A DNA stretch of 64,000 bases from Tieghemostelium lacteum. Taxonomy: Eukaryota > Evosea > Eumycetozoa > Dictyosteliales > Raperosteliaceae. Location of the stretch: the NCBI GenBank assembly GCA_001606155.1, contig LODT01000022.1:496001-560000 (forward strand), written 5' to 3'. Made by a program: the position numbers and the translations under genes. The notes beneath the pieces were generated by a model that saw only the letters and a list, made by a program, of their open reading frames with translations, was not told the origin of the DNA and ran no database searches. Positions 12,145 to 23,998 of the stretch are shown in pieces. Position 1 is the stretch's first letter; each line of letters starts with the position of its first letter.

Positions 12145-13614
12145 ATGGCAAAAGAAAATAGGGATATAGTAGTAGAGGATGACGACGAAGATGATATTGA
12201 ATCAGTTAAGGGACCAACAAGATCCTCACCATTTCACTTGTTGGGAGGATTTTGTTTTATTTTAGCAATTATAGAAGCTATAGTTTGTGGTCTAGTCAGT
12301 ACACTGATAGATGTTTCATCGTCAACAAAAGGTTATATATTTTTTGGAACATTTGTAGCATTCATTCTACTGTTGTTCTTTTGTCTCTGTTGCACATATT
12401 ATCTGGGTGCCAGTAGAGAAGCATGGGAGACACCAACCTACACAGATGTTCGTTGGAATTTCACCAATTTGGTGGCAATGGCAGGTCTCTTTGTGGAGTT
12501 TATTCAAATTTGTTCATTCTCATTCAATGACAATTTTGCAGAATACAAAGGTTCACACATTTTCTCAGTTTTTCGTTATGTAGCCACCCCATATCCCAAT
12601 GGTCAATACTTTGAAATTGCATATTGGGTAATGTTTGTAGTGGCATTTTCACCGTATATTTTTGTGATTGCCATTAGAATTCTCATTTACATGTATGGAA
12701 TGAAAAAGGGTCCAGATTCAGCTGCCTCCGTTGTTGAGAAATACCAAGATAACATCTACTCCATCTTGTGGTTCCTTGTCAATACTCTATATTTCCCAGT
12801 AATCACAATGATGTTGTCAGGTACCAGTTGCACATTTTCAGGTACCTATCAATTATTGAGTGGTGGACCTCCCATTCCAGTAACTGAACCAATTCTCGAT
12901 GCCAATCCATCTATTGTATGTCTACAAGGTAAACATATTGGATTCTTGGTTTGTACTATGGTTGCATTGGTTATCTACTACCCAGCAGCCTCATTTGCTC
13001 AATCTCAGACTCAAAACATCTCTGATATCAAATTCAAACCAAAGATTGTATTTGTAATGTTGCAAGGTAAATTCGTGCTCGGTGCCATTTGTGCCTCTTT
13101 TGGTTACAGAAAAGGTGTTATCTATCTAGTCTGTGTAGTTATTATCAACTTCTTTTTCCTAGCATTGAATGTCTTCTTTAAACCATGTCTATTACCATGG
13201 GTTAACAGATTGAGAACCATTTTCTTCTCATTGTCATTCTGGGCCTCTTTGATTTTGGTTATCTCTTATCGTTTGGAAAACAGCAACCATGTACTACCAC
13301 TTATTCTCTTGTTAGTTGGTTGGGCTGCTATCATTACATTCTTGGTAATTTTCTATTTGGGTTATGCACAATTTTTAGTACGATACAAAGATGCATTCCT
13401 TGTTAGATTCTTTAACAAACACTCTGGTGGTGATTCTTCTCAAAACTCTAAACAAGATTCTGTTGATTTGGATGAGGTCTCTGTTCATTCTAATAATCCA
13501 AAACCTACCAATAACAACAATAACACCCCATCTCAAAATCCACCACCATCAAACAAACCAACTATAAATAATAATATTGAGGATGAATCTGAATCAGATA
13601 CTGAAACCAATTAA
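12145..13614 (+). CDS. Multipass membrane protein of unknown family
   Basis: Single-exon gene of 489 residues. A 27-residue acidic cytosolic N tail (VVEDDDEDDIESV) precedes about nine hydrophobic helices between residues 30 and 420. Examples are LGGFCFILAIIEAIVCGLVS, FVAFILLLFFCLCCTYYL, IAYWVMFVVAFSPYIFVIAI, VCVVIINFFFLALNVFF and LLVGWAAIITFLVIFYLGYA. The C tail (about 425-489) is Ser/Asn/Pro-rich and acidic, a usual place for phosphorylation. A loop between helices contains paired cysteines (SCTFSG ... IVCLQG). There is no transporter or GPCR signature I recognise. The overall pattern recalls the TRP-like/Flc-type membrane modules found in some amoebal proteins, but that is a weak impression. 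The gene sits behind the longest non-coding stretch of the window, suggesting complex regulation. Confidence 0.8.
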   Translation: MAKENRDIVVEDDDEDDIESVKGPTRSSPFHLLGGFCFILAIIEAIVCGLVSTLIDVSSSTKGYIFFGTFVAFILLLFFCLCCTYYLGASREAWETPTYTDVRWNFTNLVAMAGLFVEFIQICSFSFNDNFAEYKGSHIFSVFRYVATPYPNGQYFEIAYWVMFVVAFSPYIFVIAIRILIYMYGMKKGPDSAASVVEKYQDNIYSILWFLVNTLYFPVITMMLSGTSCTFSGTYQLLSGGPPIPVTEPILDANPSIVCLQGKHIGFLVCTMVALVIYYPAASFAQSQTQNISDIKFKPKIVFVMLQGKFVLGAICASFGYRKGVIYLVCVVIINFFFLALNVFFKPCLLPWVNRLRTIFFSLSFWASLILVISYRLENSNHVLPLILLLVGWAAIITFLVIFYLGYAQFLVRYKDAFLVRFFNKHSGGDSSQNSKQDSVDLDEVSVHSNNPKPTNNNNNTPSQNPPPSNKPTINNNIEDESESDTETN

Positions 13615-14000
13615 ATCTATAATATTAATAATATACAAATAACACAAATCAATATTTAATTTCTCACCATCACAACCAAACAATTACTTTTTTTTGACAA
13701 CACATTACACTCAACTTTACTATCTTCTGTATCTAATTTTAAATAATATTAGTTATAGATTAACCTATTTCAACTACAACTTTACTATACACTCTAAAAA
13801 AAGTAATATTACTTTTATTATAAATAAAATCAAATTTTAAAAAAAAATAATAATTATATAATCAATCTATTTTTTTTAAAATAAATAATCCATTTTATAG
13901 TTTAAGGTAAGGCCTCTTAATTTCATTAGAATGTTTACTAGCCATTAACTAATATTAAAATATTGAAATTATTTTTTGTTACAAATTATTTAAAGATTAT
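13615..14000. other. Intergenic region between convergent genes
   Basis: A/T-rich 3' flanks of the membrane-protein gene and the importin gene, which converge here. Several AATAAA-like polyadenylation candidates are present. I see no gene. Confidence 0.6.
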
Positions 14001-17000
14001 TTATTTTCTATTTCTTTTTTCTTCTTCTTCCTTTTCCTTTAGTTTTTCCAATCTGATTTTCTCTTGTCTGGCTGGTAGTCCGTTAGAATATTCTTGTAGT
14101 TTGGCTTGATTTTCAGGAGACATAGCAGTGGCCAATTGTTGTGGATTTAAGGTGAAAAAGTTTTGTAGTGATTTAATCATAATTTCCAAACCATCAACTT
14201 CATCTAGTGGAGATTCAAACTCAGTGTATTGTTCAGATTCGAAAAGTTCTTCATCTTCATCACCTTCAATATCACCTTCAACTTCTGCTTCAGAACCAGA
14301 ATCTTCAAGTTCTACATCATATCCTCCTTCCATAAAGTGTTTGGTAACTTTAGTAGCATTTTCCAAATCATCCATAAACATTTCATGTTCATCATCAGGT
14401 TCACAATCTTCATTGTCTGCAATTTGTTGCCATTCAAATTCATCATTATCGACTTGTTGTAAAAGGTTTACATCTTCTTCATATTCGTCATCTTCACCCA
14501 TGGTTTTGGCTCTTTCAATTTCGATATCTTCTTCAGTTGCTTTACCAGCTTTAATTCTTTCTTCTCTTTCTCTATCAGCTTTATCAAGATTTTCTTCAAT
14601 AACCATCATATCAGAAGTGTAAGTCATCATCATTGGGATAATAACGTTACTACCATAGACTGCAAATGCAGGTACTGGATTCATTGACAAAATAGCAGAG
14701 AATGCTAAAACTGTGAGTTTCTTATCATAGAATCTTTGGAATCTCTTTATAGAGGCAAACCATTTGTTGAAAACTGGTTGAATGAGATTATTCTGGGTGA
14801 GATAATCAACGGTTATATATGGGTTATAAATTAGACAATTGGCAATGATCTCAAGTAAATAGACGGAGAATTCCTTGGACATGAGGTTATCTTTGCTGGT
14901 ATTCAACAATCTCTTGCAAGTTGATTCTAAAACAATTGGAATGATACCATCAACTTTACCCATGCATCTTTGAATAACAGATTCCATAATCTTACAGGCA
15001 TCTGAACAATCGATTGGTTCCATATGGACATCATCAATCATCTTTTTGTATAATTTAATAATCAATTGTAGAAATTCACCATTGTTGTGGTACAAGAAGG
15101 TTTCAGTACCATAAGAGATATAGTTGTCGATTGGGGATAGGAAACTACTAATCAAATCACATGCACATGCGTCAAAGACATGCATCATTTGTGGGAACAT
15201 TTGCCAACTCAATTCTGAGATTTTCTTTGGATAGTAGGTGAGATAGGTGAGTACAATCAAGGCATCTTCCAAATAGAAAAAGTGGTCTTCGGTAATGAGT
15301 AATTTCAAAACTGGCATAATGATAGTCTCCAATTGATTAAATATTCTTGGAATGTTTCTCATGGCTTTGAGAAGTACCATTAATACTTTCAAACACTCTT
15401 GTGAACCAACACCAGATTCTGGGTCCTCTTTTTCAGCTTCAGCCAATTGGATAAAGGATTCTGTCAATTTCTGGGCTAAATCCAATGCATATGGAGCAAC
15501 TTCTTCTTTGAATTTGTTGATGATAGACTCAATAGTCAAGATTAATTCATCAGACTCAGATTCACCTAAAAGTACAAAGATCTTATCGAGAATCTGTGGT
15601 AGAATAGGTCTGATTTCATTAGTACCGGTTGGAACTAAGACCAAATTACATAAAGATGAACCAGCTCTAGTTCTAACTGCTAATTCTTTATCACCCATTA
15701 GATTTAGTACCAAATGAAGAGCATTTCTAAAGAATGAAGGATCAGTGTATTTGATGGAATAAAATTCAGAGAATACAGTCAAAGCTCTATATCTCATGAA
15801 TCCAAGTGGACTTTGTAGCTCTGGGAATACATGAAGAATCAACATTTGTTCTAAATTAGACTTATAAGGTGAGGTATTGATAAGGAATGTTGACAATACA
15901 GTGAGAACTGTGAAAATACCTTCCTTGATTCTTGGTTGTCTTTGTTCGAGTGGTTGTTGTTGATATTCATTGAGTTTTTGAATGCAAAATTGCATGATGC
16001 TGTCAAAATATTGACGACCACGTTTACTAGCTGCATCAATGACGAAATTGACAGACTCTAATCTGGGTGTATAGAATTTCTTTGACATGTGACTACTGGA
16101 GGAGTCAATTTGTGCTCTCATGAATTCTTGTGGATCAGATTCAAAGAGTTCTTGATCACGATCATCATAACAGATGAGAGGGAATACAATAGTTTCAAAG
16201 AAGGCTTGGAGTTTAGGTTTGAATGCACACCAAGTTATACCAAAGTTAATGGACATGGCAAAATATTCAATTAAATGTCTTAAATAACCTTGATTGATTA
16301 GGTTGTTGTTGTACTTTTGGTTACGTTGTTCCAATTCAGTTAAAAGGAGTTGCATGACTTCAATTGAATATTTTGGCATAAAGAGTTTGTGGAGATCTCT
16401 GCTGGTTTTGTGATCAGCTTTTCTAGTGACTGCAGCACGTCTCAATACGATATTGAGAATTCTAGATGTAGTCTTTTTGAGTATCCACCATGGGTTTCTA
16501 AATAGACCATCAAAATCTTTACTGTTTTCTTGTGGGCTGATACCTCTTTGGATGATTCTACCAAACTCTTTGAACCAAGCTTGGAAGACTTCTGGTTGAA
16601 CCAAGAGTTTTGGAATCTCAAAGTTTATAGTGTAAATGTAGATTTTACAGATTTTTCTCTGTAAGATGGCGGATTCAGTTGACTGAACATTACCTAATAA
16701 TTGGAATACCTGTAGAAGCAATGGGAAGGATTCTTCAACTACTTTAAAGAGTGGTTCTCTCTTTTTATTTCCAGATGGAATATATTGGAATCTTCTGATT
16801 GCCAATTGAAAAGTAGTCAAACCAGCCATCATATTCTTGATATCCTGTGAAGTAATCAATTGGATAGACTTTGGCATCAAAGAGGTCCAAGTAGTTGGGA
16901 ATTCTTTATCAGCAATGGTACCAATCATATATTCAATTTGATTTTGTACCAAATGATCACAGTGAACCAATGCATCAATTAGATTTTCTCTAATGAATTC

Positions 17001-17381
17001 ACCATCCTCTTTTGTGATATAAGTCTCCTCAGTCTCTGTTGTGCTTTTGTTCCATTTGTGAAGAACCATATTCTTTAGATAGATTGCAACAGCCTGTCTA
17101 GTTGAGATTTCAATTTCATTTGATGCAATAATCTTTAACAATACTCTAGAATATCCACTTTCTTTCTTTAACTATATATAATATTATACATTCCAAGAGA
17201 TGTTAAACTCTATTATTACCTCTATGAAAATCTTGAGAAATTATCAAGATTATCATCATTATCTAAATATTGATATAAATCATACATTTTCGATAGTTGC
17301 CTCTGCATTTTTACGGACATCTACGTTCATGTGAAGAGTGTTACGGAATGCATTAATAATTTGTAATATTAAGTTATCCAT
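14001..17381 (-). CDS. Importin-7/8 (RanBP7/8) family nuclear transport receptor
   Basis: Two exons, 17381-17286 (start MDNLILQIINAFRNTL) and 17171-14001, joined in phase 0, give 1088 residues, close to the family's usual ~1040. Importin-7/8 (yeast Nmd5/Sxm1) is a HEAT-repeat karyopherin that carries ribosomal proteins, histone H1 and other cargo into the nucleus and is unloaded by RanGTP. The importin-beta N-terminal domain is complete across the junction (AEATIEN|LKKESGYSRVLL ... TRQAVAIYLKNMVLHKW). HEAT-type helices follow. A long acidic segment at about residues 930-1010 (EDDEYEED, EGDIEGDEDEELFESEQ) is the loop characteristic of this subfamily. The last residues are a Lys/Glu coiled tail. 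The start lies 270 bp from the divergent TBCC gene. A 43-nt exon-like stretch inside the intron was considered and rejected. Confidence 0.9.
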
Positions 17382-17651
17382 TCTTAGGATTCACAACAGA
17401 CGATTGATTAGAGAATGTGATTTAAAAAAAAAAAAAAGTTTTTTTATCTCTCGTCTTTCGGTTTTCAAGAACAGCATTATTATCTGAAAAACTTCTATGA
17501 AAATAATATTGATAACTTTACTTTATTTTTATTCCAATTCCATTTAAATTAAAATTATATTTATTACTTTGAGATTTACATTTTTCAAAATTGGCAATAT
17601 TGATTTATAATTTTAAAAAAAGTTATAATATTTTTATCGAACATAATTGAA

Positions 17652-18807
17652 ATGGAAAATCAAAATGAAAAATTATCTGTAATTTTAAATTTAATGAATG
17701 AACGTAATGAAACAAGACTTCAAGATCAAATAGAAAAAAATTAAAAAACGACCAAAAAGAAGTTGATTTATCCAATACTGAAAATGTAACATTGATTGTA
17801 GGTGAATTTGCAAAATCAATAAAGGGTATGATTCAACTCACTGTTGAGTTTGAGATAGAGTAAAAGTTGAAATGTCTAATATATATCTATAGAGATTGAA
17901 AGTGATTTAGAGAAATGTAGGTTAATTACAGATAAAGACATTATACAAAACCAATTCAAAACGATAAATGATAAATTACATGGGGTTAATAGTCTATTAG
18001 CTGAATCTTCAAGTTTCTTACCTCTTTACGAGGTCAAAAATACACAAGAAGTATGTTATATTATATATTATACAGAATTATATTTAAACTAACATTTTAA
18101 AGTCTATAAACAAATTGACAAAATCTATAAATACATTAAAAGATCAATTATTACCAAAACAAAAGTTTACTTTCAAGAGAAATGCAACAACAACAACAAC
18201 AACAAATACCAATACAGATATAAAACCAAAGCAAATTGATGATACCAAAAAACTACAACCAAATGAGCAATTAGAGTCAATATTTAATATACAAGAAATT
18301 AGAAGAATCAAATCTAAAAATTTAAATTATCCTACAGATTTGAAAGAAGAATCATCGGTAGAGAATTTAAATAATGATTTGGTAATGTCTTCTTTAGATG
18401 ATTGTAAAATTACAATTAAGAAACCATTAAATGCCTTGAAATTAGATGGTCTAAATGATTGTGTAATTAAATCACTCTCACCCATTAACGGTTCAATTTT
18501 CATTGACAATTGCAGTAATTGTACATTTATTCTAGCTAGTAGACAAATTAGAATTCATGAGACTAAAAACTCTATATTTTATATATACACCAAAAGTAAT
18601 CCAATTGTGGAAGGATGTCAAGGTATTAGATTTAGTTATTATCCCTCTGAAATAGTTCATGATTTACAAGAATTCAATGATACTACATTTACACTTCAAG
18701 ATAAGGAATCTAATCGATACCAACAAGTTCATGATTTTGATTGGTTACAATCAACTCAATCTCCAAATTGGTCCATCTTACCAGAGGACCAAAGAAAATT
18801 CGAATAA
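17652..18807 (+). CDS. tbcc: Tubulin-binding cofactor C (TBCC), apparent frameshift in exon 1
   Basis: Three exons are proposed: 17652-17825, 17893-18050 and 18103-18807. TBCC joins cofactors D and E on tubulin and stimulates GTP hydrolysis by beta-tubulin, releasing native heterodimer. The N-terminal helical part runs through exons 1-2. The C-CAP/TBCC beta-helix domain is in exon 3 (LDDCKITIKKP ... FIDNCSNC). The GAP arginine finger is visible in SRQIRIHET, and the ending (DFDWL ... SPNWSILPEDQR) is typical. Exon 1 as written meets a TAA at 17742-17744 just after a run of seven A (17734-17740). One extra A would restore a continuous frame that also fits the phase-1 junction to exon 2. All the rest is intact, so a homopolymer sequencing error is more likely than a dead gene. 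It converges with WDR55, 50 bp between stops. Confidence 0.85.
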
Positions 18808-18857
18808 ATTCAAAAACCTATTGGATAGCCGAACCTTAATACTTCCCCATTTTATTT

Positions 18858-20290
18858 TTATAAACCAGAGTAAAAGTTCTTTTTGTTCTGTTGTTGCTGC
18901 TTTCTCTTTTCATTTTTTTGTTTAAGGAATTCATTTGTGGGTTTCTTATTTTTCTTTTTGTTTCTAGATTGCTTTTTGCTATCTTCATCTGAATCATCAT
19001 CATCATCGTCATCATCACTGTCATCCATAGAGTCATCTTCATCTTCAGACTCCTCTTCCTCCAATTCAGAACTGTCACTATCAAATTCAATTTCCTCTTC
19101 TTCTTCCTCCTCTTCTTCTTCCTGCTCCTGCATCTCTTCTTCTTCCTCTCCCTGTTCTTCTTCTTCTTCGTAAAAACTCATAACATTCCAAAACTTTAGA
19201 GTCAAATCATGTGAAATACTACCTAGATATCTTTTATCTCTACTCACTGCCATGGTTTCCAGAGGGAAGTTGGAATGTTCACCAACAACACCTAATAGTT
19301 TCTTTGGTTTGATACCAACATATCTAATCATACCGTCTTCTGATCCTGTAAAGAGAGTTTGTTCATTAATCTTCACCAATGAATCCACAGATTCAGGGTG
19401 TCCAACAAACTTTTGTGGTTTCTCTAAATTATTTCTATCAAAAATATAAATCTGACCTTCTTGTGAACCACAAACTAATTTTTTTTCATTCTATTTGTTT
19501 TTGTGAGTGTGTGATGTTAGATATCTAGGTGTTTGTTAAATATTATGATATAATGATATTATCACATACATCCATAGCAATAACAGATAACAATTCATTA
19601 TCTGATTTCTCTGAAATATCTTCCATTGAGTGTCTAACAAAATTATATATAGAAAGACCACCATCACCAGATGTCGATACAAAATGTTTATCATCCAATG
19701 TAATAATATCTGATATATAATCACCATGTTCTTGAAATTCACAAACTATATTCTGTTGTCTCATATCCCATACTTTAATTGTACCTTCATCATCACCTGT
19801 AAATACCATAAAGTCTTTACTTATTAAACTATTAATTGGATCACTATTTTAAGATACATATATATTAGTTATCTTAGAACATTTTTACCTTGAAAGTATC
19901 CTAATAGATATCACTTACTCATGTGCTTCCTCTCTTGTGTATAAAATTGAACCTGTATTTACATCTATAACTTTAATTGAACAGTCTGCAGATGCTGTGA
20001 ATATATATTTACCATCACTTGAAAAAGATGCTTGTCTACAACTTTTTTGATGTGGTTTAAGATTTAGTTTTAATTCATTATTGTCAACTGAATATTTATA
20101 TCTAAAAATTGTGAGATTGTTTGTTAATTTCATGGTGATCAAGAGTTATAATTATCTAAAGCACCTACAATTTAACTCTTCCTGATGCGTCTGAGGTTAC
20201 CACTAAATCCTCTAAAGGATGAAAATTTACAGAGAATGGATATACATCAAATCCAATATCATTTGGTGCTAATTCTTCCGTTGTATCCAT
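18858..20290 (-). CDS. wdr55: WD40-repeat protein WDR55/Jip5
   Basis: Four exons, 20290-20169, 20101-19919, 19843-19570 and 19490-18858, with matching phases (2, 2, 0), give 403 residues. WDR55 (yeast Jip5) is a nucleolar seven-bladed WD40 protein needed for rRNA production. WD-type strands are seen in each exon: VNFHPLEDLVVTSDASGRVKL, SFSSDGKYIFTASADCSIKV, MVFTGDDEGTIKVWD, LVCGSQEGQIYIFD and TGSEDGMIRYVGIKP. The latter matches the WDR55-type final blade (RAxxI.PNKLLGVVGEHS-like context). After the propeller, the tail is strongly acidic and Ser-rich (Glu/Asp runs from about residue 318) and then basic (Lys/Gln-rich). This fits a nucleolar protein. The first exon starts MDTTEELAPNDIGFDV. Confidence 0.88.
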
Positions 20291-20528
20291 TTATGTCTAA
20301 CACTTATTTATTCTCTTTTATAATTTTTTTCCAAATTATCCACTTTGTGTGTTTGTTTTTTTTTTTTTGTAATTTGAATTGACCTATTGAATCGATATCA
20401 AGATTAGATCAAAAACACACTACCTCAAGAAATATATAATAATAAATAAATAGAATTATTAATATCAAAAAAAAAAAAAAAATTATAAAAACGAACGAAA
20501 AAATAGAATTTTCAATTAATTTAATTAT

Positions 20529-22715
20529 TTATTCAGATGTCTTTGGAGTTTCATCTGTTTTCATTTCGTCATTTGTGGATGGTGTAGTAGTAGTAGTTGT
20601 AGTTGTAGTAGTATTTGGTTTCTTTTCTTGAGTTGGAATTTTGAAAATACCTTTTAGAGCTGCAATCTCTTGTAAAGATACAAGTAAATGTGCTGATGAT
20701 TTACCTCTCCATCCTGCAAACACCATACCTTTGGAAAGAGATGGTTTTTCAGAGTCAATTTTGAAAATAATGCAACCTTGTTCTATTGGGGCTAATTGGG
20801 ATTGAGTAGACTGTGGTAACTGATGGAATAGTGGTTCTTGTTGAAGGAACATGACCAACTCATCATGTGAAATATGTACTATTCTTTTAGTACAATAAGG
20901 TTCAATGATGGCAACTGATTCTTGGGCAATTCTAAAACTACAAGGTGAAGCATTTCCTTCGTGTTTTTGGAATATTTTAATACCTGCATTAATCAATTTA
21001 ATCTTTCTAGATTCTTGATCATTTTCAATCATCTTTAACAATGATTTGGATACTAAATAAATCTTTTTACTCTTTTCAGATCTACACAGTAACTGGTCAT
21101 ATGGGAAACTGTCTGAAAGTCCATAAAACTCTTTAGCGTATCCAACTTCTTTCTTAATTTCCTCACCCAATAAATTAAATGGTTCTTCATTACCACCTAA
21201 ACGTCTATCATTTTCATTTAGTTTTCTTTCATTGTGATATAAAGGTTCTTTTTTATCAGTAGTTGCAGTTGTAGATGTCTCAGAATTTACAATAGTTGTA
21301 TTTTCAGTTGGTTTTTGTTCTTGTGTTGATGTTGTGGTTGTGGTAGTTGTGGTAGTGGTGGGTGGTGTGTTTTTAGATTCTGGTTTTTCAATTCTTTTTG
21401 CTAATTGGTTTGGAAGATCAGAGACTTTTTCTAAAACTGCAATGAAGAAACCACCGGTATCTTGGAAATGTGGATGGACTCTCATTACTCTTTCAAGATG
21501 TAACTCATTGTATTGCTCTTCGGTGTATGGACAATTTGGGAATGTTTTTAAACCTGGTTTACGAATGAGTTGTGGATATTGTGAAGAGACATCAACAAGT
21601 CTCATAGAACCTTGAGATTTCAATAGGACTTCAGCAATTACATTTTCATTCTCAACTGGATTGATTGAGCATGTAGAGTATACCATACGTCCTCCAACTT
21701 TCAATAGATGACAGGCTCTAGTTGCAATCTTAACTTGAAGTATATGTAGACTCTGGCCGGAACTCTCTTTCCAAGCCTTCCAAATATCAGGATTCTTTCT
21801 AGCTGTACCATCACCAGTGCATGGAACATCAGCTAGAATTCTATCAAAAAACTGTGGTGCTCTTTCCCCATTCTCATTGGTAACGAAAGGAATTGGATAG
21901 TTTTGTGCCTCGTGGTTTGTAATTCCAACTGCTATACTACCGAGTCTACGTGTATTGTGTACTAGTAGATAACATCTTTTAGCATCTACATCATTTGCCA
22001 AAACACAACCAGTTGGAACCGAATAGTGATTTGAGTTTCTGGAAGTCTCTTTCAAATGCAATTCCTCAATAATCTGGGTGGTCTTTGATCCAGGTGCAGC
22101 ACAGAGATCTAGAACATTATGATGTGACTCGACATCCAAAAACAGAGGTGGAATCATAGATACAGCCTCTTGTCTGGTTATATACCCCTGTTCATTGTGG
22201 TTTATCAAAAAACTTTTGAATTTTTGTAAAGAAGGGACTTTTCTAAAGAGTCTACGAGGAATGCTGGTTTTCCAGGCCATTTCATTTGGGTACCATGGAA
22301 TAGGTTTAGCCATCTCAAATTCCTCTTCATTTAGTTTCTTTTGTTCCTCTGGATCGGTTGCTTGGAGGATACTTTGATCAATTTGAGAGACATCTGAAAT
22401 GAGTTCATTCAACTGCTGCATGACAACGTCTTTGATAGGTCCCAAAGATGTATTGATTCTGAAGGTTGTTGGAAGAGGTTTTCTCATTACTTTAAGCATC
22501 TCTTGAAACTCTTCTTCATCTTTACAAATTCCAATTGGTCTGTAGTAGTTATTGAAAATCTCAGATTCCAATACCCATTCTGTAAAACCTACATTAGAGG
22601 GGTTAGATGAAACATCTACAGCTTGACCAACTCCATTCTTGTATTTTTTAGATTTAGTTGGGTCCCAAACATCTGGTTTCTTTTTAAAACTCTTTGTCTT
22701 TCTTTTTCCACCCAT
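20529..22715 (-). CDS. NSUN2/Trm4-type RNA (cytosine-5) methyltransferase
   Basis: Single exon, 728 residues. The enzyme transfers methyl from SAM to C5 of cytosine in tRNA (positions 34, 48-50) and some mRNAs, in nucleus and nucleolus. Motif I is VLDLCAAPGSKTTQ (about 201-214). The PC motif is DVPCTGDGTARKNPD (Cys about 299). The catalytic-Cys motif is YSTCSINPVEN (Cys about 349). The lead-in LPTTFRINTS and the block GFFIAVLEK belong to the NOP2/Sun fold. The NSUN2-specific N terminus is basic (KRKTKSFKKKPDVWD). A C-terminal extension (about 550-728) resembles the NSUN2 PUA-like tail. It is preceded by a Thr-rich low-complexity insert (about 440-485), and another Thr run lies near the end. 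The start is in ordinary context, 162 bp from the divergent eIF2beta start. Confidence 0.92.
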   Translation of the reverse strand: MGGKRKTKSFKKKPDVWDPTKSKKYKNGVGQAVDVSSNPSNVGFTEWVLESEIFNNYYRPIGICKDEEEFQEMLKVMRKPLPTTFRINTSLGPIKDVVMQQLNELISDVSQIDQSILQATDPEEQKKLNEEEFEMAKPIPWYPNEMAWKTSIPRRLFRKVPSLQKFKSFLINHNEQGYITRQEAVSMIPPLFLDVESHHNVLDLCAAPGSKTTQIIEELHLKETSRNSNHYSVPTGCVLANDVDAKRCYLLVHNTRRLGSIAVGITNHEAQNYPIPFVTNENGERAPQFFDRILADVPCTGDGTARKNPDIWKAWKESSGQSLHILQVKIATRACHLLKVGGRMVYSTCSINPVENENVIAEVLLKSQGSMRLVDVSSQYPQLIRKPGLKTFPNCPYTEEQYNELHLERVMRVHPHFQDTGGFFIAVLEKVSDLPNQLAKRIEKPESKNTPPTTTTTTTTTTSTQEQKPTENTTIVNSETSTTATTDKKEPLYHNERKLNENDRRLGGNEEPFNLLGEEIKKEVGYAKEFYGLSDSFPYDQLLCRSEKSKKIYLVSKSLLKMIENDQESRKIKLINAGIKIFQKHEGNASPCSFRIAQESVAIIEPYCTKRIVHISHDELVMFLQQEPLFHQLPQSTQSQLAPIEQGCIIFKIDSEKPSLSKGMVFAGWRGKSSAHLLVSLQEIAALKGIFKIPTQEKKPNTTTTTTTTTTPSTNDEMKTDETPKTSE

Positions 22716-22877
22716 ATTTTAATAAATTACTATTCGATATTTAACAAAAAAGTTGAATTAAATGTATTCTGTATAATTTATCAAAATCGACCGAATAACG
22801 ATATAGTTTTTCTATTTTTTTTTTTTTTTTAAAAATATATAAAAAGTTTTTTTTGAACTTATTTGAAATATTAGAAA

Positions 22878-23998
22878 ATGTCAGACACTACTGATGTAAA
22901 AGCTGATGCTTTGGTCTTTGATGAGACCATGAAAAAGAAGAAGAAGAAGGTTTCATCTAAAGATGTACCAATTGGTAAGTTTATATTTTTTTTTTAAAAT
23001 ATTAGAAATAGGAAATGTTTTTGGATGTAAAATCAATGGTATTAATATATTGAATAGAAGAAGAAAAAAAGAAAAAATCAAGCAGTAAATCAAAATCAAC
23101 TGAAGAAGGAACAGAATCAGTTGAAGGTGAGAAAAAGAAAAAGAAATCTAGTAGCAGTAAATCATCATCTAAAGAAGAAGCAGTTGAAGGTGAGAAACCA
23201 AAGAAAAAGAAATCATCTAGCAGTAAAGATAAAGAGTCAAAAGAAGCTGGTGAAAGTACAACTACAGCAGATGATGATGAACAATTTAGTAACATTGATT
23301 TTAGTAAAAAGAAAAAGAAATCAAGTAAATCAAAAAGTGGTGCAGAAAAAGATTCAAAAGATGAGACAGAAGAGGCCACAACTAGCACTACAACTACCAG
23401 TAGTGGAAAGAAACCATCACCATATCACTATCCAGATGCAGAAGAAGAGAAACAACAACAACAACAGGTTCAAGAAGATGAAGAAGATGATTTTGATCCA
23501 ACTACAGCACCAGGTGGTATAACATGGGCTGGTACCGACAGAGATTATAAATACAGCGAATTAACCTACAGAATCTACCATCTCATTGGTAACAGTGAGT
23601 TAGCCTCAGACCAAAAACGTCAAATGAAACCACCTCAAGTCTTTAGAGAGACCACCAAAAAAACAGTTTGGGCAAACTTTGCTGAGATTTGTCAGACTCT
23701 AAATCGTAAACCTGATCACGTCTTATCTTATGTTTTTGCAGAGTTGGGTACTAATGGTTCTGTAGATGGTAACGATCGTTTGATTATCAGAGGTCGTTTC
23801 AATACCTCTCAAATTGAAATTGTCATTCGTCATTACATTTCAGAGTATGTCGCTTGTCGTAATTGTAAATCTCCAAATACCACCCTTGAAAGAAATAATC
23901 GTCTTTACTTTTTATGTTGTAATGCATGTAATTCAAAGAGAACTGTTGTTGTCATCAAGAAAGGTTTGGAATTGGGTAAAAAACAAGCCAAAGAATAA
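22878..23998 (+). CDS. eif2s2: Translation initiation factor eIF2 subunit beta
   Basis: Two exons, 22878-22974 and 23058-23998, joined in phase 1, give 345 residues. eIF2beta is part of the eIF2-GTP-Met-tRNAi complex and contacts eIF2B and eIF5. The N-terminal half carries several Lys blocks (a K6 run, then four more KKKKK-type clusters separated by Ser/Glu), the K-boxes that bind eIF5/eIF2B. There are more of them than the usual three. The conserved core follows (KPPQVFRETTKKTVWANF at about 222, DHVLSYVFAELGTNGSVDG). The C-terminal zinc ribbon CRNC ... CNAC is at about 298-322. The upstream half contains no Met or Leu codon usable as a start, which hides the exon from simple ORF searches. 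The phase-1 junction fuses VPI with the EEEKKKK stretch. Confidence 0.95.

Noticed and set aside
14128-14622. Plus-strand Ser-rich open frame
   Set aside because: Antisense shadow of the Asp/Glu-rich acidic segment of importin-7/8.
17220-17262. A 43-nt exon-like stretch with canonical TTTAG and GTAATA borders inside the importin intron
   Set aside because: Joining the flanking exons directly keeps phase 0 and gives ATIEN-LKKESGYSRVLL, which matches the importin family; the extra exon would shift the frame and insert a hydrophobic loop.
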